Shown here in pieces: positions 52,174 to 61,243 of a DNA stretch of 64,000 nt. The notes beneath the pieces are model-generated. The model made no database searches. It saw nothing but the letters and a program-made list of their open reading frames with translations, and was not told the origin of the DNA. The DNA is from Pedococcus dokdonensis. Lineage in GTDB: Bacteria > Actinomycetota > Actinomycetes > Actinomycetales > Dermatophilaceae. Made by a program: the position numbers and the translations under genes. Position 1 is the first letter of the stretch. Every line of letters begins with the position of its first letter. The stretch spans positions 2,852,001 to 2,916,000 of the forward strand of contig NZ_LT629711.1 of assembly GCF_900104525.1 (NCBI RefSeq), in the 5' to 3' direction.

Positions 52174-53296
52174 ATGGGCATCGACAGCAGCACCACCACG
52201 GACCGCGGCACCGCCTCCGACAGCGCTGCCCCCGAGGCCACCATCGACATGGACGTGTTGATGGGCTTCGTCTTCCGCGCCGTCGACGAGGTCGGCGCGA
52301 CCCTCAACTGCGCCCTCGTCGCGATGGGCGACCAGCTGGGCTACTACCGCGACCTGGCCACCCACGGCCCCACCACGCCAGACGAGCTCGCGCAGCGCAC
52401 CGGGACCGGGCTGCCCTACGCCCGGGAGTGGCTCGCGGCGCAGGCCGCCGGGCGGTTCGTCACCTACGCCCCCGCCACCGGCCGCTACACCCTGCCCGCC
52501 GAGCACGCGGTCGCGCTCACCGACTCGACGAGCCCGGCCTTCCTCCCCGGGTTCTTCCAGATCGCCCTCGGCACGGTCCGCGACGCCCACCGCATCGTCG
52601 ACGCCGCCCGCACCGGGGGACGGCCTCGGGTGGGGCGAGCACAACACCGACGTGCACCTCGGGTGCGAGCGGTTCTTCCAGCCCGGGTATGCCGCGAACC
52701 TCACCTCAGCCTGGCTGCCCGCCCTCGAGGGCGTGGTCGACAAGCTGGAGTCCGGGGCGTCGGTGGCCGACATCGGCTGTGGCCACGGGGCCTCGACGGT
52801 GTTGATGGCACAGGCCTTCCCACGCTCGACGTTCCGCGGCTCCGACGACCACGCGGCCTCGGTCGACACGGCTCGGGAGCGGGCGACCGCTGCGGGAGTC
52901 GGCGACCGCGCCCGGTTCGAGGTGGCCTCCGCGCAGGACTTCCCCGGCCGCGGCTACGACCTGGTCACCATGTTCGACTGCCTCCACGACATGGGTGACC
53001 CGCTCGGTGCCGCCCGGCGGGTGCGCGAGGCGATCGCCGAGGACGGCACCTGGATGGTGGTCGAGCCGGCCGCCGGCGACCACGTCGAGGACAACCTCAA
53101 CCCGGTCGGCCGGGCCTACTACGGCTTCTCGACACTGCTCTGCACCCCGGCCTCGCTGTCGCAGCCGGTCGGGGCGGCACTCGGCACCCAGGCCGGGCCG
53201 GCGCGGGTCCGCGAGCTGGTTGCGCAGGCCGGGTTCAGCCGGTTCCGGGTCGCGGCGACGACGCCGTTCAACGCGGTCTACGAGATCCGACCCTGA
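52174..53296 (+). CDS. SAM-dependent methyltransferase (Rv2258c-like), frameshifted
   Basis: The first frame (52174 to about 52615) gives an N-terminal winged-helix-like dimerisation region, ATLNCALVAMGDQLGYYRDL... A second frame from about 52619 to 53296 gives the Rossmann methyltransferase domain: VADIGCGHGASTVLMAQAFP (SAM site), FDCLHDMGDPLGAARRV and a C-terminal substrate cap. They join if the run of five G at 52615-52619 loses one base, reading GDGLGWGEHNTDVHLGCE. The reconstructed protein is about 373 residues, the normal length for the Rv2258c family. Whether this is an assembly error or a real lesion cannot be told here. Confidence 0.8.
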
Positions 53297-53357
53297 CCCC
53301 CGCACGCGCAGCGAGGACCAGCAGGAGGTGGGCGGCCGTTGCGGCTGGGGATCGGCC

Positions 53358-53918
53358 CTACTGGCCGGTGCGCCCGTCCACCCGTTCGCGGATCAGGTCG
53401 GCGTGCCCACAGTGCCGCGCGTACTCCTCGATCAGGTGCACCAGCAGCTCCCGCAACGTGATCGGGCCCCGTGTCGGATGGGTGCTGAGCAGCTCGAGCG
53501 ACTCGGCGCGCTCGACGAACGCCACGGCATACTCCACCTCGCGGCGCCAGGCCTCCCAGGCCTCGGCGACGACCTCGTCGTCCGCCACCGCCCCGTCGAA
53601 GTCGGCATCGCGGTCCTGGTCCTTGCCCCACAGCCGCGGCACGTCCTCACCCGCCATCGTGATCCGGAACCAGGTCTGCTCCACCGCGGCCAGGTGCCGC
53701 AGCAGGCCCAGCAACGACATCGAGGACGGCTCGACCGACCGGCGGGCGAGCTGCTCGGCATCGAGCCCCTCGCACTTCATCTCGAAGGTGAGCCGGAAGT
53801 GCCGGAGGTACTCGAGCAGCACGCTCCGCTCGTCCGTCGCCGTGGTGGTCTCGGTCTCGCGGGGGTCGTCCTCGGGATCGACCCACATGTCGGGGTACTG
53901 CTGCGCCTTCGATGCCAT
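53358..53918 (-). CDS. DinB/DUF664-family protein
   Basis: 186 residues from the ATG with sequence MASKAQQYPDMW. The DinB four-helix-bundle pattern includes LLGLLRHLAAVEQTWF, whose His is one metal ligand, and LRELLVHLIEEYARHCGHADLI with two more His. The metal is present in family structures; many members act as thiol transferases (mycothiol- or bacillithiol-linked). Function here is not determined. Confidence 0.88.
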   Translation of the reverse strand: MASKAQQYPDMWVDPEDDPRETETTTATDERSVLLEYLRHFRLTFEMKCEGLDAEQLARRSVEPSSMSLLGLLRHLAAVEQTWFRITMAGEDVPRLWGKDQDRDADFDGAVADDEVVAEAWEAWRREVEYAVAFVERAESLELLSTHPTRGPITLRELLVHLIEEYARHCGHADLIRERVDGRTGQ

Positions 53919-53975
53919 GGGCTCGATCATGACCCAGACCACGGCCCGCACCAACCGGGTATCGGCCCAGCAGGA

Positions 53976-54029
53976 GTCAGTCGGCGCGACGAGTGGTCAG
54001 TCGGCGCGACGAGTGGTCAGTCGACCCGC
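53976..54029. repeat. 20-bp tandem repeat at gene end
   Basis: GTCAGTCGGCGCGACGAGTG occurs twice head to tail (53976-53995, 53996-54015) with a third, diverged start at 54016. The 21 bases 54009-54029 recur exactly at 55374-55394. The repeat overlaps the stop codon of the DUF4232-like gene. Confidence 0.75.
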
Positions 54030-55351
54030 GGACCCCAAGGGGTGACATCGACCTTCGCGCCGTCGACCACGTCGACCAGGTGGGGGTCGCGCGGCAGCTC
54101 GAGCCGCAGCGGCGCCCCCCGCCCGAGGTCGAGCACGACGGTCTGCGGGGTCTCCTGGTCGGCGGCGTTCCGGTAGCCCTTCCACCACCAGCCGAACAAC
54201 GCGTCACCGCCGGGCGCCACCCCGACCCGCTGCGCCCGCAGCGGCTCGCCGTAGGCGCTGGTCTTCGGGGTGCCCACCTCGAGGTGCAGGTCGACGCCGC
54301 CCTGGAGCAGCCGCAGCGACGGGTGGCCCTGCACCCAGCAGGCGGTCGACGACTGGTTGGTGGCGACGATGGTGACGGAGGTGTCACCCATCGCCGCGTC
54401 CCAGCCGGTGGCCTGCAGGGTGAGGTCGGTCGGCCCACACGGCCGAGAGGCCTTCACCACCGGGGTCCGCTTGGTGGTGGGGCTGGGGGCCGGGACGCCG
54501 GGCGGGCGCGGGCCCTCCCCGGGCGGGGGCTGGGGGTTGGCCGACTCGGCGACCTCGGCAGCGGTCGGGACCCAGGGGTGGAACGCGTCCCGCAGGGAGC
54601 GGACCGAGTCGCGGCCGGCGTCGAACGAGGCCATCACGCCGGCGCCGACCAGGACGGCGACGACGGCAGCACCGACGGCGAGCGTGGTGCCGCTGCGTGG
54701 CACGCGGGCCAGCGCCACGACGGCGAGCACGCCGAGGAGCGCGCCGAGCGGGGGCAGGACCAGCTGACCCTTGCCGCCGAGCTGGTAGACGAGCGCGAAG
54801 GCCGACAGTGCCAGGGCCGCGCCGGTCACAGCAGCGGCCGAGGAGACGAGGAGCGTGGCCCCGGTCGACTCGCCCGGCGCGGCTCGGCGGTGCAGGCGGT
54901 CGAGGCCCCAGGCCAGACCGACCAGCCAGCAGGCGGAGACCGCCAGGACGAGAGGAGCCCCGCCGAACAGCCAGAACACGAAGGTTGCGACGAACCATCC
55001 CAGCCCTGCGAAGGTCAGCAGCGCGGCCATCCCGGTGTGGCGAGCCACGCCCAGGGTGGGCACGTAGTCAGGGAGGTTGCGCCGCCGCCACGAGCGACGG
55101 ATCGCCGTGACCACGATCCCGACGACCGCGAGCACCGCCGAGGCGAGGTACCACCAGGACAGCTCCCGGCGGGTCAGCGCGATCGCCCGCTCGTCGCAGA
55201 ACCCTCGGCTGCGGCACACGTCGTCGCCGAACACGGGGACGTACTGCGCGTACCGCCACCCCACGACGAGCAGCCCCAGCAACCCGGCCAGCACCGCGGC
55301 GGTCGGTGCCCAGCGCAGCACGCCCCGACCCACACCCCCTCGACTCCCCAC
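54017..55351 (-). CDS. Membrane protein with C-terminal DUF4232 domain
   Basis: 444 residues. About seven hydrophobic segments in the N-terminal 260 residues, then a Pro/Thr-rich linker (PPPGEGPRPPGVPAPSPTTK) and a DUF4232 domain containing PCGPTDLTLQATGWDAAMGDTSV, where the region begins with Cys and another Cys (TACWVQGHP) follows as in most members. DUF4232 is a secreted or anchored beta-sandwich of unknown role in actinobacteria; fusion to a polytopic membrane part is less common than a lipoprotein form. Confidence 0.8.
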   Translation of the reverse strand: MGSRGGVGRGVLRWAPTAAVLAGLLGLLVVGWRYAQYVPVFGDDVCRSRGFCDERAIALTRRELSWWYLASAVLAVVGIVVTAIRRSWRRRNLPDYVPTLGVARHTGMAALLTFAGLGWFVATFVFWLFGGAPLVLAVSACWLVGLAWGLDRLHRRAAPGESTGATLLVSSAAAVTGAALALSAFALVYQLGGKGQLVLPPLGALLGVLAVVALARVPRSGTTLAVGAAVVAVLVGAGVMASFDAGRDSVRSLRDAFHPWVPTAAEVAESANPQPPPGEGPRPPGVPAPSPTTKRTPVVKASRPCGPTDLTLQATGWDAAMGDTSVTIVATNQSSTACWVQGHPSLRLLQGGVDLHLEVGTPKTSAYGEPLRAQRVGVAPGGDALFGWWWKGYRNAADQETPQTVVLDLGRGAPLRLELPRDPHLVDVVDGAKVDVTPWGPRVD

Positions 55352-55373
55352 GAACCCACCCTAACCGGGCGCA

Positions 55374-55394
55374 ACGAGTGGTCAGTCGACCCGC
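55374..55394. repeat. Second copy of the 21-bp gene-end repeat
   Basis: Identical to 54009-54029, directly after the stop of the flavin monooxygenase on the minus strand. Two neighbouring genes thus end at the same short word. Confidence 0.7.
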
Positions 55395-55395
55395 C

Positions 55396-56784
55396 TCACC
55401 GCGCGGCTCGGGCGCGGTCGAACCCACGGCGCAGCTCGCGACGCAGGTCCCAGAGGTAGTGGTCGAAGTCGACCTCCATGGTGTGCCGCGCGGACTGGTA
55501 GAACTGCCGCCGGTTGCGCTTGTGGTCGGCCCGCATCTGGCGGCGCACCTCGGCCACCGGCGGCGAGACGTACCGGCCGCGGAGGATCTGCGCGATCCAC
55601 TCCCCCTGCGCCTGCGCCAACGGCATGACGGCGCCGACCGGTTGCAGCAGCCCCACGAAGTAGAGGCCGGGCAGGTCGGGGTGCACGGTGCGCTTCCAGA
55701 GCGGCAGGTCGTTGTCCTTCGCGGCGACCAGCGCGGGGTCGAGGAACGGGAAGGTCACCCGGTACCCGGTCGCCCAGACGATCAGGTCGGCCGGCACCCT
55801 GCTGCCGTCGGCGAAGACGACGTGGTCGCCATCGAGCCGTTCGATCGCCGGGCGCGGGGCGACCCGGCCGGAGCTGAGGGCGTCACGGATGCCCTCGGAC
55901 TGCACCGGGTGCGACTGGCCGGGCTTGTGGTGCGGTTGCGGGAGACCGAGCTTCGCGACGTTGCCGGACAGCAGGGCGCCGAGTCGCAGCCGTGCCGCCG
56001 TGGCCCACCAGGGCAACCAGCCGGGCAGCACCACCTGGTCGGTCGGGCGCCCCAGCAGGTGCTTGCGCAGCACCCACTGGCCGCGCCGCTGCGACAGGTT
56101 GGCGGAGCGGGCGACCTTGCCGGCCTCGACCGCGATGTCGAGGGCAGAGTTGCCCGAACCGACGACCACGACGTCGCGGCCGGCCAGCTGTGCACTCGAG
56201 CGGTAGTCGTGCGCGTGGATCTGCTCGCCGTCGAACGACCCCGGGTATGCCGGGTGCGGCCACCGCGCGTCCCAGTGGTGGCCGTTCGCGACGAGCACCG
56301 CGTCGTACTCCCGGACGTGCTCGCCGTCCGGCCCGCTGGTGGTGACCAACCAGGTCTGGCCGGGTCCGCGTGAGACGTCGGTGACGGTGGTGTCGAAGGT
56401 GATTCGGTCGCGGAAGCCGAAGTGGTCGACGTACGCGTTGAAGTAGGCGGCGACCTGGTCGTGCCGCGCGTAGGCGGGGTAGTCAGCCGGCATCGGGAAG
56501 TCCGAGAAGGCCATCCGCGGCCCCGAGGTGTTGATCTCCAACGTCTCGTAACAGGCCGACAGACCGTTGGGGTTGTCGTAGACCCAGTTGCCACCGACGA
56601 CGCTGCCCCGCTCGAAGCAGTCGAACGGCACGCGCGCCTGGTGCAGGGCCTTGGCGGCGGCCAGGCCGGACGAGCCCGCGCCGATGACGCAGGCGCGCGG
56701 CAGGGACGGGTCGGGGGCGATCGGTCCCGTGGCCGGGGCGGGGCGGCGACCGGGCTTCACGAGGTAGGGCATGGCCCCCATCAT
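55396..56784 (-). CDS. Flavin-containing monooxygenase
   Basis: 462 residues, FMO/Baeyer-Villiger-type class B flavoprotein. FAD motif CVIGAGSSGLAAAKAL near residue 32, NADPH motif VVVVGSGNSALDIAVEAG near 200 and the FMO identifying stretch around RHDQVAAYFNAYVDHFG. A C-terminal VIWATGYRVTFPFLD motif is also typical. It oxygenates a small nucleophile (amine, sulfide or ketone) with NADPH and O2; the substrate is unknown. The neighbour across the promoter is a divergent lipoprotein. Confidence 0.9.
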   Translation of the reverse strand: MMGAMPYLVKPGRRPAPATGPIAPDPSLPRACVIGAGSSGLAAAKALHQARVPFDCFERGSVVGGNWVYDNPNGLSACYETLEINTSGPRMAFSDFPMPADYPAYARHDQVAAYFNAYVDHFGFRDRITFDTTVTDVSRGPGQTWLVTTSGPDGEHVREYDAVLVANGHHWDARWPHPAYPGSFDGEQIHAHDYRSSAQLAGRDVVVVGSGNSALDIAVEAGKVARSANLSQRRGQWVLRKHLLGRPTDQVVLPGWLPWWATAARLRLGALLSGNVAKLGLPQPHHKPGQSHPVQSEGIRDALSSGRVAPRPAIERLDGDHVVFADGSRVPADLIVWATGYRVTFPFLDPALVAAKDNDLPLWKRTVHPDLPGLYFVGLLQPVGAVMPLAQAQGEWIAQILRGRYVSPPVAEVRRQMRADHKRNRRQFYQSARHTMEVDFDHYLWDLRRELRRGFDRARAAR

Positions 56785-56829
56785 CTCCGCATTCGATGTG
56801 AACCCGCCCCCGGGTTACCCTCGGTGACC

Positions 56830-57756
56830 ATGCGGCACACCGTCTGGTTGGCAGCAGCCTGTCTCGTGCTCAGCGCGTGTGCGGGGGCGTCGCAGACCCC
56901 ACGCGCTGCGAGCAGCACGTCCAGCACCTCGTCGACGAGCACGACGACCGCGGCGCCCTCGACCACGACGACCACCACGGCGACGAAGCGGCCGAGCCCC
57001 ACGAAGAAGCCGAGTCCGGTGAAGACCCAGACCCCCAAGCCCTCGCCCAAGCCGTCCGCGAGCAAGCCGCGCACGAGTCTCAAGGGCGACCCCAACGACG
57101 CGTTCGCGTTCGCGCCCCTGAGCAACCCGGGCAACGTGACGATCGAGGGATCGGTGTCCAGCTACAAGGCCTGGTCGACCTCGAAGGTGCTCGTCGTCGC
57201 GGCCTTCCTCGACGCCGCCTGCGACGGTGACCCGGCCAAGGCGAGCGCCCAGCAGAAGCGCTGGGTCACGGCCGCGCTCACCGCCTCGGACGGCGACGCC
57301 GTGGTCGCCCTCCGCAACGACATCCCCGGCAGCCCGGGGGCCGCCATCACCCGGGTGCTGCGTTCGATCGGCGACACCCGCACCGTCGCCCCCGACGCGT
57401 CGCAGGGTGGGATGCAGTGGACCATCCGCGAGCAGGTGCGGTTCATGGCCGCGCTCAGCTCGGGGCGCGTCGTGTCCAAGTCCGCGAGCGCCTACATCCT
57501 GTCGTCGATGCGCCCCATCTCGGCTCACCGGTGGGGGCTCGGCACCATCGGTGCGGGACCGTTCAAGGGTGGCTGGCTGCGCAGCGACACCGTCACCCGC
57601 CAGATGGGCATCGTCGACGGGTATGCCGTGGCGATCATCACCGACCACCAGGGCCCTGCGGTGGTCCAGACCGACGGCGACGCGGCGCACGTGGAGCAGA
57701 TGAACTACCTCGCGAAGGTGCTCAAGCGCCGGCTGGCGCTCGAGTCCGGGGGCTGA
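56830..57756 (+). CDS. Serine-hydrolase (beta-lactamase-like) lipoprotein
   Basis: 308 residues. Signal peptide with lipobox LVLSAC (Cys near residue 17), a Ser/Thr/Pro/Lys-rich spacer to about residue 77, then a domain with the serine-hydrolase motif SKVLVV (SxxK in WSTSKVLV), a mid YSD-like segment and a C-terminal KGG W-type motif (PFKGGWLRSD). This resembles penicillin-binding/beta-lactamase proteins with partly unusual motifs. It is probably tethered outside the membrane by the long spacer. A GTG two codons upstream is possible. Confidence 0.78.
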   Translation: MRHTVWLAAACLVLSACAGASQTPRAASSTSSTSSTSTTTAAPSTTTTTTATKRPSPTKKPSPVKTQTPKPSPKPSASKPRTSLKGDPNDAFAFAPLSNPGNVTIEGSVSSYKAWSTSKVLVVAAFLDAACDGDPAKASAQQKRWVTAALTASDGDAVVALRNDIPGSPGAAITRVLRSIGDTRTVAPDASQGGMQWTIREQVRFMAALSSGRVVSKSASAYILSSMRPISAHRWGLGTIGAGPFKGGWLRSDTVTRQMGIVDGYAVAIITDHQGPAVVQTDGDAAHVEQMNYLAKVLKRRLALESGG

Positions 57757-57764
57757 CCCGCACC

Positions 57765-58892
57765 GTGGGGACGCGGAAGCCTGCCGACGAGCCCGTGCGG
57801 CTGTCTCGGCAGGACGCGCGACGGATCGCGGTGGGGGCGCAGCTGCTCGACGAGCCGCGGCCCACCGACCTGCTCGACGTGGTGCGCCGGCTGTCCGCGG
57901 TGCAGGTCGACCTCACCGCCGCCGTCGCGCCCAGCGCCGACCTGGTCTGTTGGAGCCGGTTGGGTCGGTCGTACCGGATCGGCGACCTCGACGACCTGTT
58001 CCAGGAGCGCCGGGTGGTCGAGCTGCGGGGCTTCCTGCGACCGGCTGAGGACATCGCTCTGCACCGGGCCGAGATGGAAGCCTGGCCGGGACCCGAGCCG
58101 CTGGTCGACTGGCAGATGGACGTCGCCGACTGGGTGTCCGCGAACGACGAGTGCCGGCTCGACATCCTCGACCAGCTCGAGTCGGAGGCTCCGCTGTCGG
58201 CGCGGCAGCTGCCCGACTCCTGCGTCGTGCCGTGGCGCTCGACCGGCTGGACCAACAACAAGAACACCCAGCGGATGCTCGACTTCATGGAGTCCCGCGG
58301 TGAGGTCGCCGTGGCCAGCCGGGCCGGTCGCGAGCGGCAGTGGGACCTGGCCTCGCGGATCTACCCCGACACCCGCGCCGTCCCGGCCGCGGAAGCCGAG
58401 GTCGAGCGGGCCCGCCGACGGCTGGCGGCGCTGGGAATCGCACGAGCCAAGGCGGTCGAGACGCAGGCCGAGCCGCACGACGTCGGGTCGGTCGGGGTGG
58501 TCGCGGTGGTCGAGGGCCTGCGTGGGCAGTGGCAGGTGGACCCCGAGCAGCTCTCGCAGCTGGGCGAACCGTTCCGGGGTCGGACCGTGCTGCTGTCGCC
58601 GCTCGACCGGCTGGTGTTCGACCGCAAGCGGATGACTGAGCTGTTCGAGTTCGACTACCAGCTGGAGATGTACAAGCCGGCCGCCAAGCGCCGGTGGGGC
58701 TACTGGGCGTTGCCGATCCTGCACGGCGACCGCCTGGTCGGGAAGCTCGACGCCACCGCCGACCTCGACGGTGGGGTGTTGCGCGTCGACGCCGTGCACG
58801 AGGACGAGCCGTTCCCCGCGGCCCTGCGCAAGGCCGTCGACCGCGAGATCTCCGAGCTGGCCAGCTGGCTGGGACTCACGGTCGCGCGCTGA
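57765..58892 (+). CDS. YcaQ/AlkX-like winged-helix DNA glycosylase
   Basis: 375 residues, HTH_42 superfamily. It aligns by eye with E. coli YcaQ: LSRQDARRIAVGAQLLDEP, then LSAVQVDLTAAVAPSADLVCWSRLG, where the Q-V-D motif matches the catalytic Q-hydrophobic-D of YcaQ/AlkX proteins (AlkZ-type have QxQ). These enzymes unhook DNA interstrand crosslinks and excise alkylated bases. The GTG at 57765 is chosen; one at 57795 is possible. It begins 8 bases after the lipoprotein stop and ends before a strong terminator. Confidence 0.82.
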   Translation: MGTRKPADEPVRLSRQDARRIAVGAQLLDEPRPTDLLDVVRRLSAVQVDLTAAVAPSADLVCWSRLGRSYRIGDLDDLFQERRVVELRGFLRPAEDIALHRAEMEAWPGPEPLVDWQMDVADWVSANDECRLDILDQLESEAPLSARQLPDSCVVPWRSTGWTNNKNTQRMLDFMESRGEVAVASRAGRERQWDLASRIYPDTRAVPAAEAEVERARRRLAALGIARAKAVETQAEPHDVGSVGVVAVVEGLRGQWQVDPEQLSQLGEPFRGRTVLLSPLDRLVFDRKRMTELFEFDYQLEMYKPAAKRRWGYWALPILHGDRLVGKLDATADLDGGVLRVDAVHEDEPFPAALRKAVDREISELASWLGLTVAR

Positions 58893-58924
58893 CCCAGCCG
58901 CGCGGCATACCCCCGAGCTCAGCC

Positions 58925-58976
58925 GAGTCTTTGCAGGGTTGACCACGCCCTGGCGGGGTCAACCCTGCAAAGACTC
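58925..58976. terminator. Strong bidirectional terminator overlapping a stop codon
   Basis: Perfect 20-base arms (GAGTCTTTGCAGGGTTGACC and its complement) with a 12-base loop that itself can pair CGCC/GGCG. The right arm includes two bases of the TGA stop of the minus-strand aminotransferase. It separates two convergent genes. Confidence 0.88.
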
Positions 58977-60207
58977 AGGGCTCGAGCGCCTCGTGCAGGC
59001 CGGTGAGCAGGCGGTCGAGGTCGTCGGAGTTCGTGTAGGAGGCGAGCCCGATCCGCAGGCCGCCGGAGTCGCCGAGCCCGAGGGCGCGCGAGGCCTCGAG
59101 GGCGTAGAAGTGCCCGGCCGGCGCGTTGACGCCGCGGGCCGCGAGCTGCCGCGAGACATCCTTGCTCTCATTGCCGTCGAAGGTCAGCAACAGCGTGGGC
59201 GTCCGGCGAGCGGCGCGGGAGTGGATGGTCACGCCCGGCAGCTCGACGAGCGCATGCTCGAGCTGCGCGCGGAGCTGGAGCTCATGCGTGGCAACCGCAG
59301 CCAGCGACCTGTGCAGCCGGTCGCGACGCGAGCCGTCGCCGGGCACGATGCCGGCGACCACGTCGATCGCTGCGGTGACGCCGGCCATCAGCTCGTAGGG
59401 CAGGGTCCCGAGCTCGAACCGTTCAGGCACGGCGTCGGACGACGGCACCAGCTTGTCGGGGTGGAGCGACTCCAGGAACTCGGGCGCGGCGGCGAGGGCG
59501 CCGCAGTGCGGCCCGAAGAACTTGTATGGCGAGCAGGTCACCACGTCCGCCCCCCAGGCCTCCCGGTCGATGAGGCCGTGCGGTGCGAGGTGGACGGCAT
59601 CGACGAAGAGGAGGGCGTCGTGGTCGTGGGCGAGTGCCGCGATGGCACGCAGGTCGGGCATCGTGCCGATCAGGTTCGAGGCGGCGGTGACGGCCACGAG
59701 GCGGGTGCGCTCGGTCACGACGGCCGCGAACGCCTCGGGCGCCAGCTCGCCGGTCGAGGCGTCGAACTCAGTCCAGCGCACCGTGGCACCGGCCTGCTCG
59801 GCAGCCAGGACCCACGGGCGGATGTTGGCGTCGTGGTCGAGCCGGCTCACGACCACCTCGTCGCCGGGGCCCCAGTCCTGCGCGAGGGTGCGGGCCAGCT
59901 CGAAGGTCAGCGCCGTCATGCTGCGCCCGAAGACCACGCCGCCCGGGTCGGTGCCCATCATGTCTCCGAGCGCCTGCCGTGCAGCGACCACTGCGGCGTC
60001 GGAGTTGCGTTCGGCCACGGTGACCTCGCCGCGGGTCGACATCGGGCTGGTGAGCTGGCGCGCGATCGCGTCGGCGACCGCCAGCGGGGTCTGCGAGCCG
60101 CCCGGGCCGTCGAAGTGCGCCGCCCCACCCTGCAGCGCCGGGAACTGCGCGCGCAGCGACTCGACGTCGTAGGCGGGGGTGGCCTGGGCTTCGGGGGTTG
60201 CCTGCAT
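58975..60207 (-). CDS. Class V aminotransferase, cysteine desulfurase-like (TIGR01976 type)
   Basis: About 410 residues. PLP-enzyme motifs: AHFDGPGGSQTPLAV near the N-terminus, VFGRSMTALTFEL, the Asp/His pair LFVDAVHLAPHGLID and the Schiff-base Lys of TCSPYKFFGPHCGAL, with C-terminal GLRIGLASYTNSDDLDRLL. This pattern belongs to the VC1184-like subgroup of class V enzymes, whose reaction is not settled; the cysteine-desulfurase active-site Cys loop is not clear here. Start could be the ATG at 60228. Confidence 0.85.
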   Translation of the reverse strand: MQATPEAQATPAYDVESLRAQFPALQGGAAHFDGPGGSQTPLAVADAIARQLTSPMSTRGEVTVAERNSDAAVVAARQALGDMMGTDPGGVVFGRSMTALTFELARTLAQDWGPGDEVVVSRLDHDANIRPWVLAAEQAGATVRWTEFDASTGELAPEAFAAVVTERTRLVAVTAASNLIGTMPDLRAIAALAHDHDALLFVDAVHLAPHGLIDREAWGADVVTCSPYKFFGPHCGALAAAPEFLESLHPDKLVPSSDAVPERFELGTLPYELMAGVTAAIDVVAGIVPGDGSRRDRLHRSLAAVATHELQLRAQLEHALVELPGVTIHSRAARRTPTLLLTFDGNESKDVSRQLAARGVNAPAGHFYALEASRALGLGDSGGLRIGLASYTNSDDLDRLLTGLHEALEP

Positions 60208-60263
60208 GTCTGGCACTGTTTCACCCATCAGCGGGTCGAGGCACGGCGGGAGGTGGCACCGGT

Positions 60264-61214
60264 ATGGCGGGTGACGAGTCGTCGGGTGGTGCGGCCTCGG
60301 GGACGCGGGATGTGCGCGACCTGTCGCGGCGGTTGGTCGAGCACGCGACCGCCCTCGCGGGCCTGTTCGACGACTCCGCGTCCGACGGAGGTCCCGTCGA
60401 CGCGGGTGCGGTCGACGCCACCCTGGCTGCGGCCCGCTCCACCGTGGCGGAGCTCGAGGAGGCCGTGGCCGCGTCCCGGGCCGCACCAGGCTCGGGCTCG
60501 CAGGCGCTGCCGCCCGTCGTCGTGTCGGCGCCGGTGCTGGGGGTCGACGCGTGCAAGGCCGGCTGGGTGGGGGCGATCCTCGAGCCCGGCGCTCCGCGGC
60601 CGCGGGTCGCAGTGGCGGCCACCATCGAAGCCCTGGTCGAGACGGTCCGTCAGTCGCTGGCGATCCAGGTGGTGGCGATCGACATCCCGATCGGGTTGCC
60701 GGACTCGACCCTCCGGCTGGCCGACTCGCTCGCGCGGAAGTCGTTGCGGGGCAAGGCATCCTCGGTCTTCACGACGCTGACTCGTGCCGCCTATGCAGAG
60801 CCGACCCGCGCCGACGCAGACCCGGTCAACCGCGCGTTGACCGGTCAGGGGGTGGGCGCGCAGGCGTTCGGCCTGCGCGCCAAGATCCTCGAGGTGGACG
60901 CGTGGGTGCACAGCCGCCCGACGGTGCGAGTGCTCGAGGCACACCCCGAGCTCTGCTTCGCGACCATGACCGGTGCGCCGATCTCGCCGGGGAAGAAGAC
61001 CGACGAGGGCAGGGCGGCGCGGCTCGCCGCCCTGCGAGCTGCGGGACTCGCCTCACCGTCGGTGCTGTCCGGCAGCGGGTATGCGGCCGACGACGTCCTC
61101 GACGCCTGCGCCGCCGCGTGGACGGCGGCCAGGTGGGTGAACGGCGAGGCGCACTCGCTGCCGGATCCGCCGGAGACCTTCTCGGACGGCATACCCGCCG
61201 CGATCTGGACGTGA
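60264..61214 (+). CDS. DUF429 domain protein
   Basis: 316 residues with a GGGAGG ribosome site before the ATG. The first 85 residues are a helical, acidic, low-conservation extension. The DUF429 core follows: VLGVDACKAGWVGAIL, VVAIDIPIGLPDS, LEAHPELCFATMTG and YAADDVLDACAAAWTA, a ribonuclease-H-like fold predicted to act on nucleic acid or nucleotides. The acidic residues (D of GVDA, D of AIDIP, E of EAHPE, D of DDVLDA) are the probable metal ligands. Confidence 0.83.
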   Translation: MAGDESSGGAASGTRDVRDLSRRLVEHATALAGLFDDSASDGGPVDAGAVDATLAAARSTVAELEEAVAASRAAPGSGSQALPPVVVSAPVLGVDACKAGWVGAILEPGAPRPRVAVAATIEALVETVRQSLAIQVVAIDIPIGLPDSTLRLADSLARKSLRGKASSVFTTLTRAAYAEPTRADADPVNRALTGQGVGAQAFGLRAKILEVDAWVHSRPTVRVLEAHPELCFATMTGAPISPGKKTDEGRAARLAALRAAGLASPSVLSGSGYAADDVLDACAAAWTAARWVNGEAHSLPDPPETFSDGIPAAIWT

Positions 61215-61243
61215 GGCGGGACGGCCGTGACTGCGACGGTGTG

